Part shown: positions 26,492-34,987 of the stretch, piece after piece | Numbering within the stretch: the stretch's first letter is position 1 | Layout: the number at the start of each line of letters is the position of its first letter | From: Deltaproteobacteria bacterium | Lineage (GTDB): Bacteria; Myxococcota; Kuafuiibacteriia; Kuafuiibacteriales; Kuafuiibacteriaceae | NCBI GenBank assembly: GCA_011526105.1 | Contig: WYAZ01000059.1 | Coordinates: 92,737-156,736, forward strand | DNA: 64,000 nt | Reading direction: 5' to 3' | The notes under the pieces: model-generated | Seen by the model: only the letters and a program-made list of their open reading frames with translations | The model's database searches: none | What the model was told of the DNA's origin: nothing | Position numbers and translations under genes: made by a program

Positions 26492-27231
26492 GTCTCGGCC
26501 GCCGCCCGGAAACCATAGATACGGCGAAAAGCCTCCGACTCGAGGACTTCATGAATCGGCCCCGCCACGACCTGCTGAGCATCCGCGTCGACCAGGACTG
26601 CGTGGGTCGAGTACTGAGGCAACATCGACATGCTGTGGCTCGCGACCAGCACCGCGAGGTCTCGGCTTCGTCGCAGTCGATCGAGGAGCTCGAACATGGA
26701 GCGCTCGGCCAGAGGGTCCATGGCCGAGGTGGGCTCGTCGAGTACGATGAGCCCCGGGTCGCAGACGATCGCTTTGGCGATCAGGACGCGCTGCCGTTGA
26801 CCCTCGGAGAGCTCGCGGAAGCGGCGATGCGCGAGCTCTTTCGTACCGGTCTCCTCGAGCGCGCGTTGGACGTCGGCCGCATGCCGGCCGACGAAGAAGG
26901 GGGATAGAAAGCTGCGGTGGTGATCCAAGCCTTCGCGTACGATGTCTATCACGCGCGCCGGGACCGCGAGGTCGTAGTCGGTGCGTTGCGGGATGTAGCT
27001 CACGCACGAACTCTTGTCCCGAATGACCAGGCCTCCGACGCTGGGCAGAAGCCCGAGGATCGTGCGCAGGAGCGTAGTCTTCCCGCTGCCGTTTCGGCCG
27101 ATGAGCGCCCACATCTGTCCGGATTCGATCTCGAGGTCGACCGCGGGCAGGAGTCCGTGGCCGCCGTAGCCGGCCTCCAAACCAGTGAGCTCGACCGGAA
27201 CTGACGAGCGTCTTGGGGTGTCTTTGGACAA
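26488..27231 (-). CDS. znuC: Zinc/manganese-type ABC transporter ATPase
   Basis: A 247-residue ABC ATPase. Walker A IGRNGSGKTTLLR near 38-50, Q-loop in SCVSYIPQRTDYDL, signature LSEGQRQR, Walker B GLIVLDEPTSAMDP and H-loop VASHSMSMLP are all intact. It powers the neighbouring ABC-3 permease and works with the periplasmic binding protein encoded 3 nt upstream. The PQRTDYDLAVPA stretch is typical of the metal-uptake subfamily. Confidence 0.92.
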   Translation of the reverse strand: MSKDTPRRSSVPVELTGLEAGYGGHGLLPAVDLEIESGQMWALIGRNGSGKTTLLRTILGLLPSVGGLVIRDKSSCVSYIPQRTDYDLAVPARVIDIVREGLDHHRSFLSPFFVGRHAADVQRALEETGTKELAHRRFRELSEGQRQRVLIAKAIVCDPGLIVLDEPTSAMDPLAERSMFELLDRLRRSRDLAVLVASHSMSMLPQYSTHAVLVDADAQQVVAGPIHEVLESEAFRRIYGFRAAAET

Positions 27232-27234
27232 GTC

Positions 27235-28170
27235 TCAGTCTCCGCTGACCGCCGCGTTCGACGCACCAAGGACCTCGAACAGCCCTTGGCTCAGCTTTCT
27301 AAGGCGCTCGACGTAGCTTTCGCCGCCCTCGAAGTCTGCGCCGCCTGGAAACACGTAGAGCCGCGCGTTCGCCAGCCTTGCCAGTGTCTCGCTCGGGCCC
27401 CTCTGGTAGTAGCTCTCTTGGAGCAGGGTGTGCGTCTTGGTGGATCGCATCGTCCTCAGAACCAGAGCCGTATGACTCGGGCTCGGAGCAATGCCGGGTC
27501 GCGGCTCGACGGTGGCGATCGGGGTGAGGCCGAGCCAGTCGAGGAGGTAAGCGAGCGACTGGTGGTAGGCGACCACCTGACGTTGTCCCGGCGTCAGGGT
27601 TTGAAAGCGCTCGCGCGCTTCCGTCGCCACGATGAGGAGCTGCCGGTCGAGTTGCTCGAGCTTGGCGTTGAAGTCTTTGGCGTGATTCGGTGCGAGGAGG
27701 GCGAGCCGCCCGGCGATGGCCTGTGCGACGGAGCGCGCTCGGCGCGGATCGAGCAGGAAGTGCGGATTCCCGCCCGCATGGATGTCGCCCATGGCTCGGT
27801 CGATGGGGGTATTGGGCACTTGGAGGCGCTCGACCACGCTCGAGACCTCGAGATACCCGTTCGAGCCAACCTGGATCTCCGGGTTGCGGCTGTTTGTGAT
27901 CAGGCGACCCAGCCATGAAGACTCGAGGTCGAGACCGATCACGACCAAGAGGTCGGCGCGGTTCAGCGTCACCATGAAGCTGGGGCGTGGATCGACATAG
28001 TGGGGGTCCTGGTTGGGCGAGGTGAGGCACACCACGTCGACGTGTTCCGACCCTATGGCGCTCGCGATGGCGGCCAGGTCCGGCACGCTGGCTACGACCT
28101 GTAGTTTCGCCTGCGCGGTCGCCGGAACCACGAGAAGGCAGAGGGTGAGGATTCGGGCGATGGGACTCAT
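27235..28170 (-). CDS. znuA: Periplasmic metal-binding protein, ZnuA-like
   Basis: A 311-residue cluster A-I solute-binding protein. Signal peptide about 1-22 (ending AQA-K), then VVASVPDLAAIASAIG, the metal ligand region PNQDPHYVDPRPS (His), GNPHFLLDPR (His), VAYHQSLAYLLDW (His) and a C-terminal acidic ligand. The long His-rich loop of E. coli ZnuA is absent. I set the start at ATG 28170, with GGAGAG 5 nt upstream; an ATG at 28182 overlapping the upstream stop (TGATG) is an alternative four residues longer. It delivers zinc or a similar metal to the permease. Confidence 0.88.
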   Translation of the reverse strand: MSPIARILTLCLLVVPATAQAKLQVVASVPDLAAIASAIGSEHVDVVCLTSPNQDPHYVDPRPSFMVTLNRADLLVVIGLDLESSWLGRLITNSRNPEIQVGSNGYLEVSSVVERLQVPNTPIDRAMGDIHAGGNPHFLLDPRRARSVAQAIAGRLALLAPNHAKDFNAKLEQLDRQLLIVATEARERFQTLTPGQRQVVAYHQSLAYLLDWLGLTPIATVEPRPGIAPSPSHTALVLRTMRSTKTHTLLQESYYQRGPSETLARLANARLYVFPGGADFEGGESYVERLRKLSQGLFEVLGASNAAVSGD

Positions 28171-28181
28171 CTTTCTCTCCA

Positions 28182-29456
28182 TCAAAACTGGTGCGCGCCG
28201 TGCGCGCCCACCAGGACCTCGAGGTTGACCAAGAAGGCCCAGTAGGCCTCGGCATAGCGGGGGTAGTCGTGATTCACCTGCGCGCGCACGCGAGAAAAGT
28301 GCGAAGGATAGAACGTGACTTGTGCGGCGTAGCGCTGCCTCTCGGCGTCCCAGTCCAGGTCCAGCGGATCCTCTGCCACGCCGGTGACGAACTCGTAGCG
28401 GAGGCCCAGCTCCCACCGAAGGCTGAGGTTCCAGACGAGCTGCGAGTACAGGCCGAGGTCCTGCAAGAGATCGCCAGGCACCTGGCGGCTTCGGAACATC
28501 ACCTCTGTCTGCCAGCTCAGCGCCGCGCGTTCGGTCGAGTCGACCGGGCGGTATCGGAGGTAGAGGTCGGCGCCGTGGATCACGCTGCGATTCCCGGGGC
28601 CGGTGTTGTTGGGGCCGAGCTGGCTCGAGAGGCCGACCGAGAGAGACCAGCTCGGGTCGAACGGGATGAACTGCTCGAGGGCGAGGGTGTAGAGGAGGTC
28701 TTCCGGTCCGGTCAGAGGGATCTCGGCGTCACCGAGGAAGCTCCTCGCGCAACAGTCCCCCGTGGGGTTGCCGGACGAGGCGACGAGCTCGAGGTACCAG
28801 GGGAGGGGCGCGAGCCATGAGACCTCGAGCGCCAGTCCGCGACTGCCTTCGCCGCCGAAGAACTTCGCGTTCACGAGCGGTTGGTCCATGAAGCTCCACT
28901 GGTGAGGATGGGTGCCGTTGATTCGGCCGAAGCGCGTGAGGAACTGCCCGGCCCGTAACTGGAAGTTCCCGGGTAGGCGCAGCGTGGATGCGTAGGCCTC
29001 CTCGATCTCGACGCCGAATTCGCCGAAGACGAGGTTCGCGTCGAAGCGAAAGAACGGGTCCACGTTCGCGTTCACCGATAGCTCGAGCTGCTGGAACGTG
29101 AATCCGGTGCGGCTTGGGTCGTGTGCGCCTCGTTGGTCGGGTGTGTCGATCGTGAAGTAGCCGGCGGCCACGTCGAGGATGAAGGACATGGCCGGGTTCA
29201 TCGATTGCAGGGCGCGGCTGAGTCCCTGCACGACGCCGGAGTCCGCGCTCGCCGGTGGCGGCTCCCCCAAGGTGCTCTCCTCGATCGCGCGAAGCTCTTG
29301 CTCCGTGAGCTCGGGAGCGGGGGGGACGAGCGGGGTGGTGCTCGTCCGGGTGGCGGTCGTGCTCGAGGTCGAGACCTCCCGTCCGGCGGTCGCGAGCGAG
29401 GGGGCGAAGGCGCCCACCAGGAGCAATAGAGGCGCCGATAGAGACGCAGAGTTCAT
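28182..29456 (-). CDS. Outer-membrane porin-like protein of the zinc operon
   Basis: A 424-residue predicted outer-membrane beta-barrel. Signal peptide about 1-24; a Ser/Thr-rich stretch and a short helix (LTEQELRAIEES) follow; the barrel runs from about residue 100 with alternating strands and aromatic girdles (FTFQQLELSVNANVDPFFRFDANLVFG, YPRYAEAYWAFLVNLEVLVG). This resembles phosphate-selective or zinc-regulated porin-type proteins. Placed between a His-rich exported protein and znuA in one operon, it likely lets zinc cross the outer membrane (inference). It has no TonB box that I can identify. Confidence 0.78.
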   Translation of the reverse strand: MNSASLSAPLLLLVGAFAPSLATAGREVSTSSTTATRTSTTPLVPPAPELTEQELRAIEESTLGEPPPASADSGVVQGLSRALQSMNPAMSFILDVAAGYFTIDTPDQRGAHDPSRTGFTFQQLELSVNANVDPFFRFDANLVFGEFGVEIEEAYASTLRLPGNFQLRAGQFLTRFGRINGTHPHQWSFMDQPLVNAKFFGGEGSRGLALEVSWLAPLPWYLELVASSGNPTGDCCARSFLGDAEIPLTGPEDLLYTLALEQFIPFDPSWSLSVGLSSQLGPNNTGPGNRSVIHGADLYLRYRPVDSTERAALSWQTEVMFRSRQVPGDLLQDLGLYSQLVWNLSLRWELGLRYEFVTGVAEDPLDLDWDAERQRYAAQVTFYPSHFSRVRAQVNHDYPRYAEAYWAFLVNLEVLVGAHGAHQF

Positions 29457-29506
29457 CGAGTACCCACTTCCTGCAGGGGGGGATCAAAAAGGGCAGAGGT
29501 CTTGGC

Positions 29507-29872
29507 TCAGGCGGGAGGGGAAGACTTGGGTGCGTAGGCGAGCGGGGCGGGGCGCGGAGGGGCGGCGCTCGGTGCGGCTACAGGCGCAGAGCGGGCGGCG
29601 ATGAACGCGCCGGTGTCGGGCTGAAGCGCCGCGCTTTCAGATCGCAGCGAGAACGACGGGTCGCAGTGCTCGTGCGGAGAAGCGGCGTTTTCGTTGGCCC
29701 AAAGACCGGCCTCCGCGCCAGGTTCGCGCTCGGTCGCTTCGACGTGGATGAGCTCGCCGTGCTCGGGGCACACGGCGTGGGCGTTTTCGTGTGCGTGCGA
29801 GAGGGCACCTAGCCCCGGAATCGCCCAAGAGGCGGCGGCGACGAGCGCGCCGAGGGTCCTCCACCACTGCAT
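29507..29872 (-). CDS. Small His-rich exported protein, first gene of the zinc operon
   Basis: A 121-residue protein starting at ATG 29872, where a signal peptide begins (QWWRTLGALVAAASWAIPGLGALSHA). The mature part carries clustered metal-type ligands: HAHENAHAVCPEHGELIHVE and, later, HEHC. The C-terminus is Pro/Ala-rich. No named family is evident. The ligand set and its place ahead of the porin and znuACB genes suggest a periplasmic zinc chaperone or sensor. The frame stays open upstream across the Fur-like box, so the longer reading is rejected. Confidence 0.68.
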   Translation of the reverse strand: MQWWRTLGALVAAASWAIPGLGALSHAHENAHAVCPEHGELIHVEATEREPGAEAGLWANENAASPHEHCDPSFSLRSESAALQPDTGAFIAARSAPVAAPSAAPPRPAPLAYAPKSSPPA

Positions 29873-29940
29873 CGACCCAGCCAAAAGGCGTCTGGGCGCC
29901 AGGATTGTCAACGGACGCTTGACTTCGACCTGGGATTGAT

Positions 29941-29959
29941 GATGATGAGAATCATTCGC
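29941..29959. promoter_or_regulatory. Fur-box-like site between the zinc operon and bfd-bfr
   Basis: The 19-mer gatgatgagaatcattcgc matches 15 of 19 positions of the classical Fur box (GATAATGATAATCATTATC). It lies 16 nt before the bfd ATG and 68 nt before the His-rich gene start in the shared divergent promoter region. Iron-loaded Fur could repress bfd from here; a Zur-like family member acting on the zinc operon is possible too. Confidence 0.72.
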
Positions 29960-29975
29960 ATTCGCAGGAGGGCCG

Positions 29976-30185
29976 ATGTTTCTCTGTCTCTGTAAGGCCG
30001 TTTCGGACCGCAAGGTCCGCCAGGTCGTTTCTGAAGGCGCGGGTTCCGTGAAGGATGTCGCGCATGCTTGCGACGCGGGCACAGGCAAGGGTTGTGGAGC
30101 GTGTTTGGTATCGATTCGCAGTCTCCTTCACGAGACCGAGGAAGCTTGCCAAAACAACGAGAGCCCAACACCATCCGCGGGCTGA
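29976..30185 (+). CDS. bfd: Bacterioferritin-associated ferredoxin (Bfd-like [2Fe-2S] protein)
   Basis: A 69-residue Fer2_BFD domain protein. Cluster ligands are placed as in Bfd: C4 and C6 (FLCLCKAVSD) and C40/C43 (GCGAC). Bfd passes electrons to bacterioferritin heme to release stored iron. The Fur-box-like site 16 nt upstream fits iron control: Bfd is made when iron is short. A purine-rich GCAGGAGGG precedes the ATG. Bacterioferritin follows after 14 nt. Confidence 0.92.
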   Translation: MFLCLCKAVSDRKVRQVVSEGAGSVKDVAHACDAGTGKGCGACLVSIRSLLHETEEACQNNESPTPSAG

Positions 30186-30199
30186 AGAGGCGCCCCAAG

Positions 30200-30685
30200 A
30201 TGGCTGAGAATCGCTCGAACCCAAAGATCATCGACCTTCTGAACGACGTGCTGACCGCGGAGCTCACCGCGATCAACCAGTACTTCCTGCACGCAGAGAT
30301 GTGTCACCACTGGGGTTACGAACGGCTCTACGGCGCCATGCGACACCACTCCATCGACGAGATGAAACACGCCGAGAAGGTGATGGAGCGCGTGCTCTAC
30401 CTCAAAGGCATCCCGAACGTGCAGCGCCTCGGCAAGCTCAACATCGGCGAGACCGTGCCGGAGATGTTGACCTCCGATCACGCCCTCGAGATGGCGGCGG
30501 TGGAGAGGCTCAACGACTCCATCGAGATCTGCCGGGAGCAGAATGACAACGGCACGAGGCTACTCCTCGAAGCCATCCTCGCCTCCGAAGAAGAGCACAT
30601 CGACTGGATCGAAGCGCAGCAGGATCTTCTCGAGCAGATTGGGGTCCAGAACTACCTCTCGCAGCAGGTCAAGAAGGCCGACTGA
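30200..30685 (+). CDS. bfr: Bacterioferritin
   Basis: A 161-residue heme-containing ferritin. Ferroxidase ligands are in place: E21, E54, H57, E97, E130 and H133 (ASEEEHIDWIE). M55 in DEMKHAE is the heme axial ligand. It forms a 24-mer shell storing iron. The start is ATG 30200 with GAAGAGG upstream; a longer frame runs through bfd and is rejected. Co-transcribed with bfd under the Fur-like site. Confidence 0.96.
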   Translation: MAENRSNPKIIDLLNDVLTAELTAINQYFLHAEMCHHWGYERLYGAMRHHSIDEMKHAEKVMERVLYLKGIPNVQRLGKLNIGETVPEMLTSDHALEMAAVERLNDSIEICREQNDNGTRLLLEAILASEEEHIDWIEAQQDLLEQIGVQNYLSQQVKKAD

Positions 30686-30706
30686 CCCGGGTTTCGGTGC
30701 CCGCTC

Positions 30707-31624
30707 TTGGTCGCTTTGTCACCAGCCGCTCGTTCTGCCCGTGTGAGGCGGGTCCTCATCCTCATCCTGGGCGCGAACCTCCTCGTCAGCCTCGCAAAGC
30801 TCGTGGTGGGCTTGTCGCAGGGACTGGCCGCGGTGACCGCGGACGGCATCCACTCGCTCGTGGATGCCAGCTCCAACATCGTGGGGCTCTTTGCGGTCTA
30901 CTTCGCCGCGGAACCCGCTGATCGTGAGCATCCTTATGGGCACGCCAAACTCGAGGCGCTCGCGGCGCTCTTTATCGGCGGCATGGTGGGCATGACCGCG
31001 ATCGAGCTGGTGCGGATGTCCGTCACCGCGCTCCTCGAGGACCGGAGCCCCTCGGTGTCGGGCGCAACGGTCGCCGTGATGCTCGCCACCTTGTTCGTCA
31101 ACATCGGAGTGGTCTCCTACGAACGCTGGGAGGGGAAGCGCTTGAAGAGCCCCATTCTTCTGGCGGACGCAGAGCATACGCTCTCGGACGTGCTCGTCAC
31201 GGTCGGGGTGCTCGGCTCGCTGGGGCTGGTGAAGCTCGGCTATCCGCAGGCTGATCCCGTGCTCGCCCTCGGCCTCGTCGGCTTCATTGTCTACATCGCG
31301 GTTCGGATCGTGAAAGGCGCGGTGCTCGTGCTCGCCGATTCGGCGCAGCTCGAGCCAGGGGCGGTGCGTTCGGTGGCGGAGGTTCTGCCCGGCGTGATTC
31401 GGGTGGGCGAGGTTCGGAGCCGCGGACTCGAGACCGCGGTGTTTGTGGATCTGGCGGTCGGAGTCGCGCCTCAGCTCTCGCTGAAAGACGCTCATGACCT
31501 CTCTCATCGCGTCGAGGAGGCCATCCGCGCCGCGTTCCCCGAGGTCGTGGACGTGGTGGTCCACATCGAGCCGGCGGAGAGTTCAGTCCCGCAGGTAGAA
31601 CTCACGAGTCAGCGCGGCGAGTGA
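30707..31624 (+). CDS. Cation diffusion facilitator (CDF) family metal exporter
   Basis: A 305-residue CDF transporter with six membrane segments in about 15-215 and a cytoplasmic ferredoxin-like C-terminal domain (VFVDLAVGVAPQLSLKDAHDLSHRVEEAI). The metal site in helices 2 and 5 is ADGIHSLVD and ADAEHTLSDV, giving His/Asp pairs on both, as in zinc-type CDF members rather than the Asp-rich iron/zinc FieF site. It follows bfr by 21 nt and faces the zinc operon locus, so a role in zinc or ferrous iron export is likely. The TTG start is tentative. Its end overlaps the convergent hydrolase by 42 nt. Confidence 0.88.
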   Translation: MVALSPAARSARVRRVLILILGANLLVSLAKLVVGLSQGLAAVTADGIHSLVDASSNIVGLFAVYFAAEPADREHPYGHAKLEALAALFIGGMVGMTAIELVRMSVTALLEDRSPSVSGATVAVMLATLFVNIGVVSYERWEGKRLKSPILLADAEHTLSDVLVTVGVLGSLGLVKLGYPQADPVLALGLVGFIVYIAVRIVKGAVLVLADSAQLEPGAVRSVAEVLPGVIRVGEVRSRGLETAVFVDLAVGVAPQLSLKDAHDLSHRVEEAIRAAFPEVVDVVVHIEPAESSVPQVELTSQRGE

Positions 31625-32317
31625 CGTCGGGGCTTCGAAGGGTACGTCGTGACCGGCGTTCGGAACGACGTGGAGAGAAGCGCGCGGGATGAGCTTCACC
31701 AGTTCCTCCGCGATCTCTCGGAACTTCGAGTCGAGCGCTCCAACGATGAGCTGGGACTCTTGCGATAGCTCGCGAAGCCTCGGCTTGAAGTTCGGCATCG
31801 CTCCCAGTCCGAGGATCTCCATAGCAAACGCGAGTTGAGCGGGGTCGTGTTGCGCACGCCAGCGGCTCATCGCGGCGTGCTGTTCAGGCGAGGCGTTTAC
31901 TCGGCCGCCAAAGAGCGGGTTCTCGTCCCAGGAAGGGAAGAAGCCCGCGAGCCCCCGGTCGCGCAGCAAGTCCGCCCAGCGGCGGTCCGAGGCACGGCGC
32001 TCGGCACGCTCGGCCGCATCCTCGATGCCCGGATGGACGCCGAGGAGTCCCAGGCGATGGACGCGCTCGGGGTGGGCGATGGCGATCGCCAAGGCGAGCC
32101 TCGCACCCATGGAGTAGCCGAGGAGGTCGAAGCGAGGGGGGAGGCGCTGGAGCAGCACCTCCACTGCGTCGTGAAACCGCCACTCGGCCGAGATTGGAAA
32201 GCCTGGGTCGTGTCCGGGGAGCGCGGCCACGAGCACCTCGGCGTCGCTCGGGAGGTGCCCGAGCATCGAGTGGAACGCCTCTGGCCGCCCGCCAAAACCA
32301 TGCAATAGAACAAGCAC
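31583..32317 (-). CDS. Alpha/beta hydrolase, MenH-like
   Basis: A 244-residue alpha/beta hydrolase that starts almost on the oxyanion strand (LVLLHGFGG). Nucleophile elbow GYSMGAR, acid loop VGALDSKF and catalytic His in NAGHDVPFEAP are present. The GYSMGxR elbow and the NAGH loop resemble MenH (SHCHC synthase of menaquinone synthesis), but no other men gene is nearby, so the substrate is open. The start is a GTG with GAGG about 8 nt upstream. Confidence 0.8.
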   Translation of the reverse strand: MLVLLHGFGGRPEAFHSMLGHLPSDAEVLVAALPGHDPGFPISAEWRFHDAVEVLLQRLPPRFDLLGYSMGARLALAIAIAHPERVHRLGLLGVHPGIEDAAERAERRASDRRWADLLRDRGLAGFFPSWDENPLFGGRVNASPEQHAAMSRWRAQHDPAQLAFAMEILGLGAMPNFKPRLRELSQESQLIVGALDSKFREIAEELVKLIPRASLHVVPNAGHDVPFEAPTSLAALTREFYLRD

Positions 32318-32320
32318 GGG

Positions 32321-32851
32321 ATGACCTCACTCTCACTTCGAGCTCGCGTAAAGAGAAAACGCGGTTGCCGGACCTTCGTCGTTTCGGCCACGCTTCTCCC
32401 CCTCGTGCTCCTGAAGTTGCTGCTGGTGCTGCACGCCGCGGTGGCGGTCGCGCTCGCGGGTGCGGCGACCCACAACGGGTTGCTCGGCCTGTCGAGCCTT
32501 CGGGGACGGCCGCCCCGGGTTCGGCTCGAGCGGTTCTACCCGAGTGCCGTCTTGTGGCTCTTCCTGGCCAGCGTGCTCATCGGCGCGCTCCTCTATCCGA
32601 GCTTTCGGGTGGATGTTCGGGCGGCGTATCTCGATGAGGCGATGCCCCTGGGCACCCGGCTCTTCGAGTTCAAGGAGCACCTCGTGGCGATGGGTCTCTT
32701 CGCGGCGGTGGTTCAGCGCGTCCTGGCCGGCCGGGATGAAATGACCGCTGCCGACCGACTTCTCTTCGACGTCGCCCGGGTGGCCGTGATGCTCGTCGTC
32801 TTCTACGCTGGCCTGGTCGGCTTCTTCTTGGTGAGTGTGAAGTCGGTATGA
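32321..32851 (+). CDS. Integral membrane protein, unknown
   Basis: A protein of up to 176 residues with four hydrophobic segments, at about 20-48, 72-92, 112-130 and 148-170. Between the first and second is a basic loop (SLRGRPPRVRLERFYPS). No family recognised. The frame opens at ATG 32321, only 3 nt from the start of the divergent hydrolase; a GTG at 32405, just before LLKLLLVLHAAVAVALAG, is a more natural start. The last codons overlap the next gene (ATGA), so the two small membrane proteins are probably made and work together. Confidence 0.6.
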   Translation: MTSLSLRARVKRKRGCRTFVVSATLLPLVLLKLLLVLHAAVAVALAGAATHNGLLGLSSLRGRPPRVRLERFYPSAVLWLFLASVLIGALLYPSFRVDVRAAYLDEAMPLGTRLFEFKEHLVAMGLFAAVVQRVLAGRDEMTAADRLLFDVARVAVMLVVFYAGLVGFFLVSVKSV

Positions 32852-33174
32852 GCGGCGCGCTGCGTTTGGCCCTCGCGTGGCTCGCGAGCGCCCTTGTATA
32901 TCTGTTGATCATCGTGTTGCCCGCGCCGCGCCCCCTCTATCTACCCGCGGAGGGCCGCGTCGCGCTCGAGGCGTCCCCGGAGGTGATCACGATCGGTTGG
33001 TATGGGGCCGTGGTCCTGGCCTCCTGCGCCGGGCCGCTCGTTTGGTGGCTCAGCGGACGGTTGCGGGGGGGGCGAGTGTCCCCCTTGATGGAGCGCCGCC
33101 TTGTGCTCGCGGCGGTGCTCGCTTTGCTTCTGCAGGCCATGATCCTCGCCTGGTTCGAGCTTCTCTCTCCCTAG
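32848..33174 (+). CDS. Small integral membrane protein, unknown
   Basis: A 108-residue protein with three hydrophobic segments (about 5-25, 47-68 and 84-105), coupled by a 4-nt ATGA overlap to the preceding membrane protein. A short extracytoplasmic loop PAPRPLYLPAEGRVALEASPE separates the first two. No family recognised. It may be a two-protein membrane complex with its neighbour. A 28-bp box begins 12 nt after its stop. Confidence 0.6.
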   Translation: MSGALRLALAWLASALVYLLIIVLPAPRPLYLPAEGRVALEASPEVITIGWYGAVVLASCAGPLVWWLSGRLRGGRVSPLMERRLVLAAVLALLLQAMILAWFELLSP

Positions 33175-33186
33175 TGCGGGTCACCG

Positions 33187-33214
33187 GCTAGCCTCCACGT
33201 TTCCAGGGGACTAG
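33187..33214. repeat. 28-bp partly palindromic box, copy 1
   Basis: Starts gctagcctccacgtttcc and ends ggggactag. The outer 9-mers form an imperfect dyad (CTAGCCTCC and GGGGACTAG, 7 of 9 paired) around 9 nt. The same box, with one changed base, occurs inverted at 63875-63902. It lies 13 nt after one gene and 166 nt before the next on the + strand. It could be a shared operator or promoter element. Confidence 0.55.
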
Positions 33215-33380
33215 CCCCACTGCCTGCCAGGATGTGCCCAAGCTCACTCCTGCCCGTCCCAGCCGAGAGGAATGTCACCCAGTACCCAAACCGGAGTCTC
33301 CGGCCGGGGACGAAGCTGGGGCCCCACCCGAGAACGTCTCTGTCCCCGCGAGACACTCGGGGCAAAGAGGAGACACCGTC

Positions 33381-34943
33381 ATGCACTTCGCACCCACCGC
33401 CCAGAAACTCTACGACCGCCTCTGCGCCGATCATCCCGCGCTCAAGGCTCCCATAGACCAGGCCGTCGCCGCGCAGGGAGCAAATGCCCTCGATCAGGCC
33501 GCCCTCGAGTCTCTGCTCATTCAGGCGATGCCCGACAAGAAGGGCGAGATCGAGCAGGCGAAGAAGGGCTGCGCCACACACCAGTGCGACGGAAAGAACG
33601 GCCAGTTCGTGAGCCAGCTCGCGACCCTCCTCATCCAGAAAGATCGAGACGCGGTCTATCGGGCTCCGCAGCTGTCGCGCCCGGCGCGTGACCCGCTGTT
33701 TGCGGAAGCGGTCATCGCCAAGGATACCGACTTCGCGGTGGTGGCCAACTTCGGGGTCTTCGACGCGGAGCGAAAGCCGCTCGCGATGAAGGTCATCTGC
33801 CGGGAGCGCGCCGACATGTCGAAGCTCCCGAAGGTCCTCGAGAGATATCACACCCACGGCGACGAGCTCGACATCGTGAAGATCTCGAACAGCACCGCCT
33901 ACTACAAGATTGAAGACACCGACGAACACGAGTTCGCGTTCGGGCACCCCGCCGCCATCATCAGCTTCGACAAGAAAGCAGAGGAGCAGGGGCGCGCGGG
34001 CAAAACGCGACCGGAGAACGTGCGGGTCACGAAGTTCTACCAGGCCAAGGTGGAAGGCGGCCAGCAGGTTCCGAACCTCACCGCCCCGGTCAACGTCGCT
34101 CCCCAGCGGGAGACGGGCCCGAACCTCGACACCACCCCGGTTCAGACCTGGCTTTCCACGCTCAGCGCTCAGCTCGAGGTTGTGGGCCAGCTCGCCTCTC
34201 CTGCTTGGATCTCGGAGAAGCTCCCTGCTTCCGCCGTGTCCCTGAAGCTGAACATCGGGGACGGGCTCATCGCGGAACCGGACACCCAGGCTACGGTGCA
34301 GTTCTCGGGCGCCTCTGCGACTGTGAGCGTAGCGGCCAACGACTTCTCGGCGAAGGGTTCCGAGGAGCGAGTGCTCGCGATTCCGGGCAACCTGATCCAG
34401 GCTCAGACGTTCCACAGCCTCCTGAACGCCGCTGTGAACGTCACCTCTCGGAGTATCGCCACGGCGACGGACCAGAAGGCCGAGCAGGTCAAGATGATGG
34501 AGCTCGTGTACCCGCACGCGGCCGAGACGGAGGTCGCGGGGCGTCAGCTGAGGCCTCTCTCGGAATTCTCCCCCAAGCCGGAGGAACGCGCCGCGGCGAA
34601 GCTCAAGGCGGCTGTGGTGCCGCTCGCAGGCGACCCGGAGCAAAACGGCTTCTGTGCGCGCGTCGAACTCGAGCCCGGCTTCGTGAGCGGGAAGTCGCCG
34701 GCCAACGTGGCGGGCTACACCGTCGAGGTTGGATACCGAGCGCCAGACGGTTCTTGGAAGGGGGGAGAGGCGTTCAAGGTCTCCGGCCAGTGCAGCAAGG
34801 CCATGAGCTTCGAGCTGCCCATCGACGACGTGAACGCGGCCATCATCGCGAACACACAGCTCGAGATCCGAGTTCGCAACGCAGAGGGGGTGCCGGCGAC
34901 TCGCACTCTGCTTCCGGTCAAGACGCTCGAGTGGGACTGCTGA
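33381..34943 (+). CDS. Unknown 520-residue soluble protein
   Basis: Not recognised. No signal peptide or membrane segment. Residues 1-100 are helical and include a CATHQC pair of cysteines; about 110-200 has strands around DFAVVANFGVFDAERKPLAMKVICRE; a Pro-rich linker is near 235; a second part from about 260 and a beta-rich C-terminal domain (CARVELEPGFVSGKSP to the end) look like an Ig-like fold. The last residues are EWDC, ending in Cys. ATG 33381 is chosen for its GAGGAGA upstream and the coding character after it. It is followed 44 nt later by a sigma-factor gene. Confidence 0.68.
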   Translation: MHFAPTAQKLYDRLCADHPALKAPIDQAVAAQGANALDQAALESLLIQAMPDKKGEIEQAKKGCATHQCDGKNGQFVSQLATLLIQKDRDAVYRAPQLSRPARDPLFAEAVIAKDTDFAVVANFGVFDAERKPLAMKVICRERADMSKLPKVLERYHTHGDELDIVKISNSTAYYKIEDTDEHEFAFGHPAAIISFDKKAEEQGRAGKTRPENVRVTKFYQAKVEGGQQVPNLTAPVNVAPQRETGPNLDTTPVQTWLSTLSAQLEVVGQLASPAWISEKLPASAVSLKLNIGDGLIAEPDTQATVQFSGASATVSVAANDFSAKGSEERVLAIPGNLIQAQTFHSLLNAAVNVTSRSIATATDQKAEQVKMMELVYPHAAETEVAGRQLRPLSEFSPKPEERAAAKLKAAVVPLAGDPEQNGFCARVELEPGFVSGKSPANVAGYTVEVGYRAPDGSWKGGEAFKVSGQCSKAMSFELPIDDVNAAIIANTQLEIRVRNAEGVPATRTLLPVKTLEWDC

Positions 34944-34987
34944 ACGCCTAGCTCGAGCCCCGACCGCCTTACATCCAGGAGGACATC

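Noticed and set aside
31583..32317. Naming the hydrolase menH
   Set aside because: The elbow and His loop resemble MenH, but no menaquinone gene is near and the fold is widespread.
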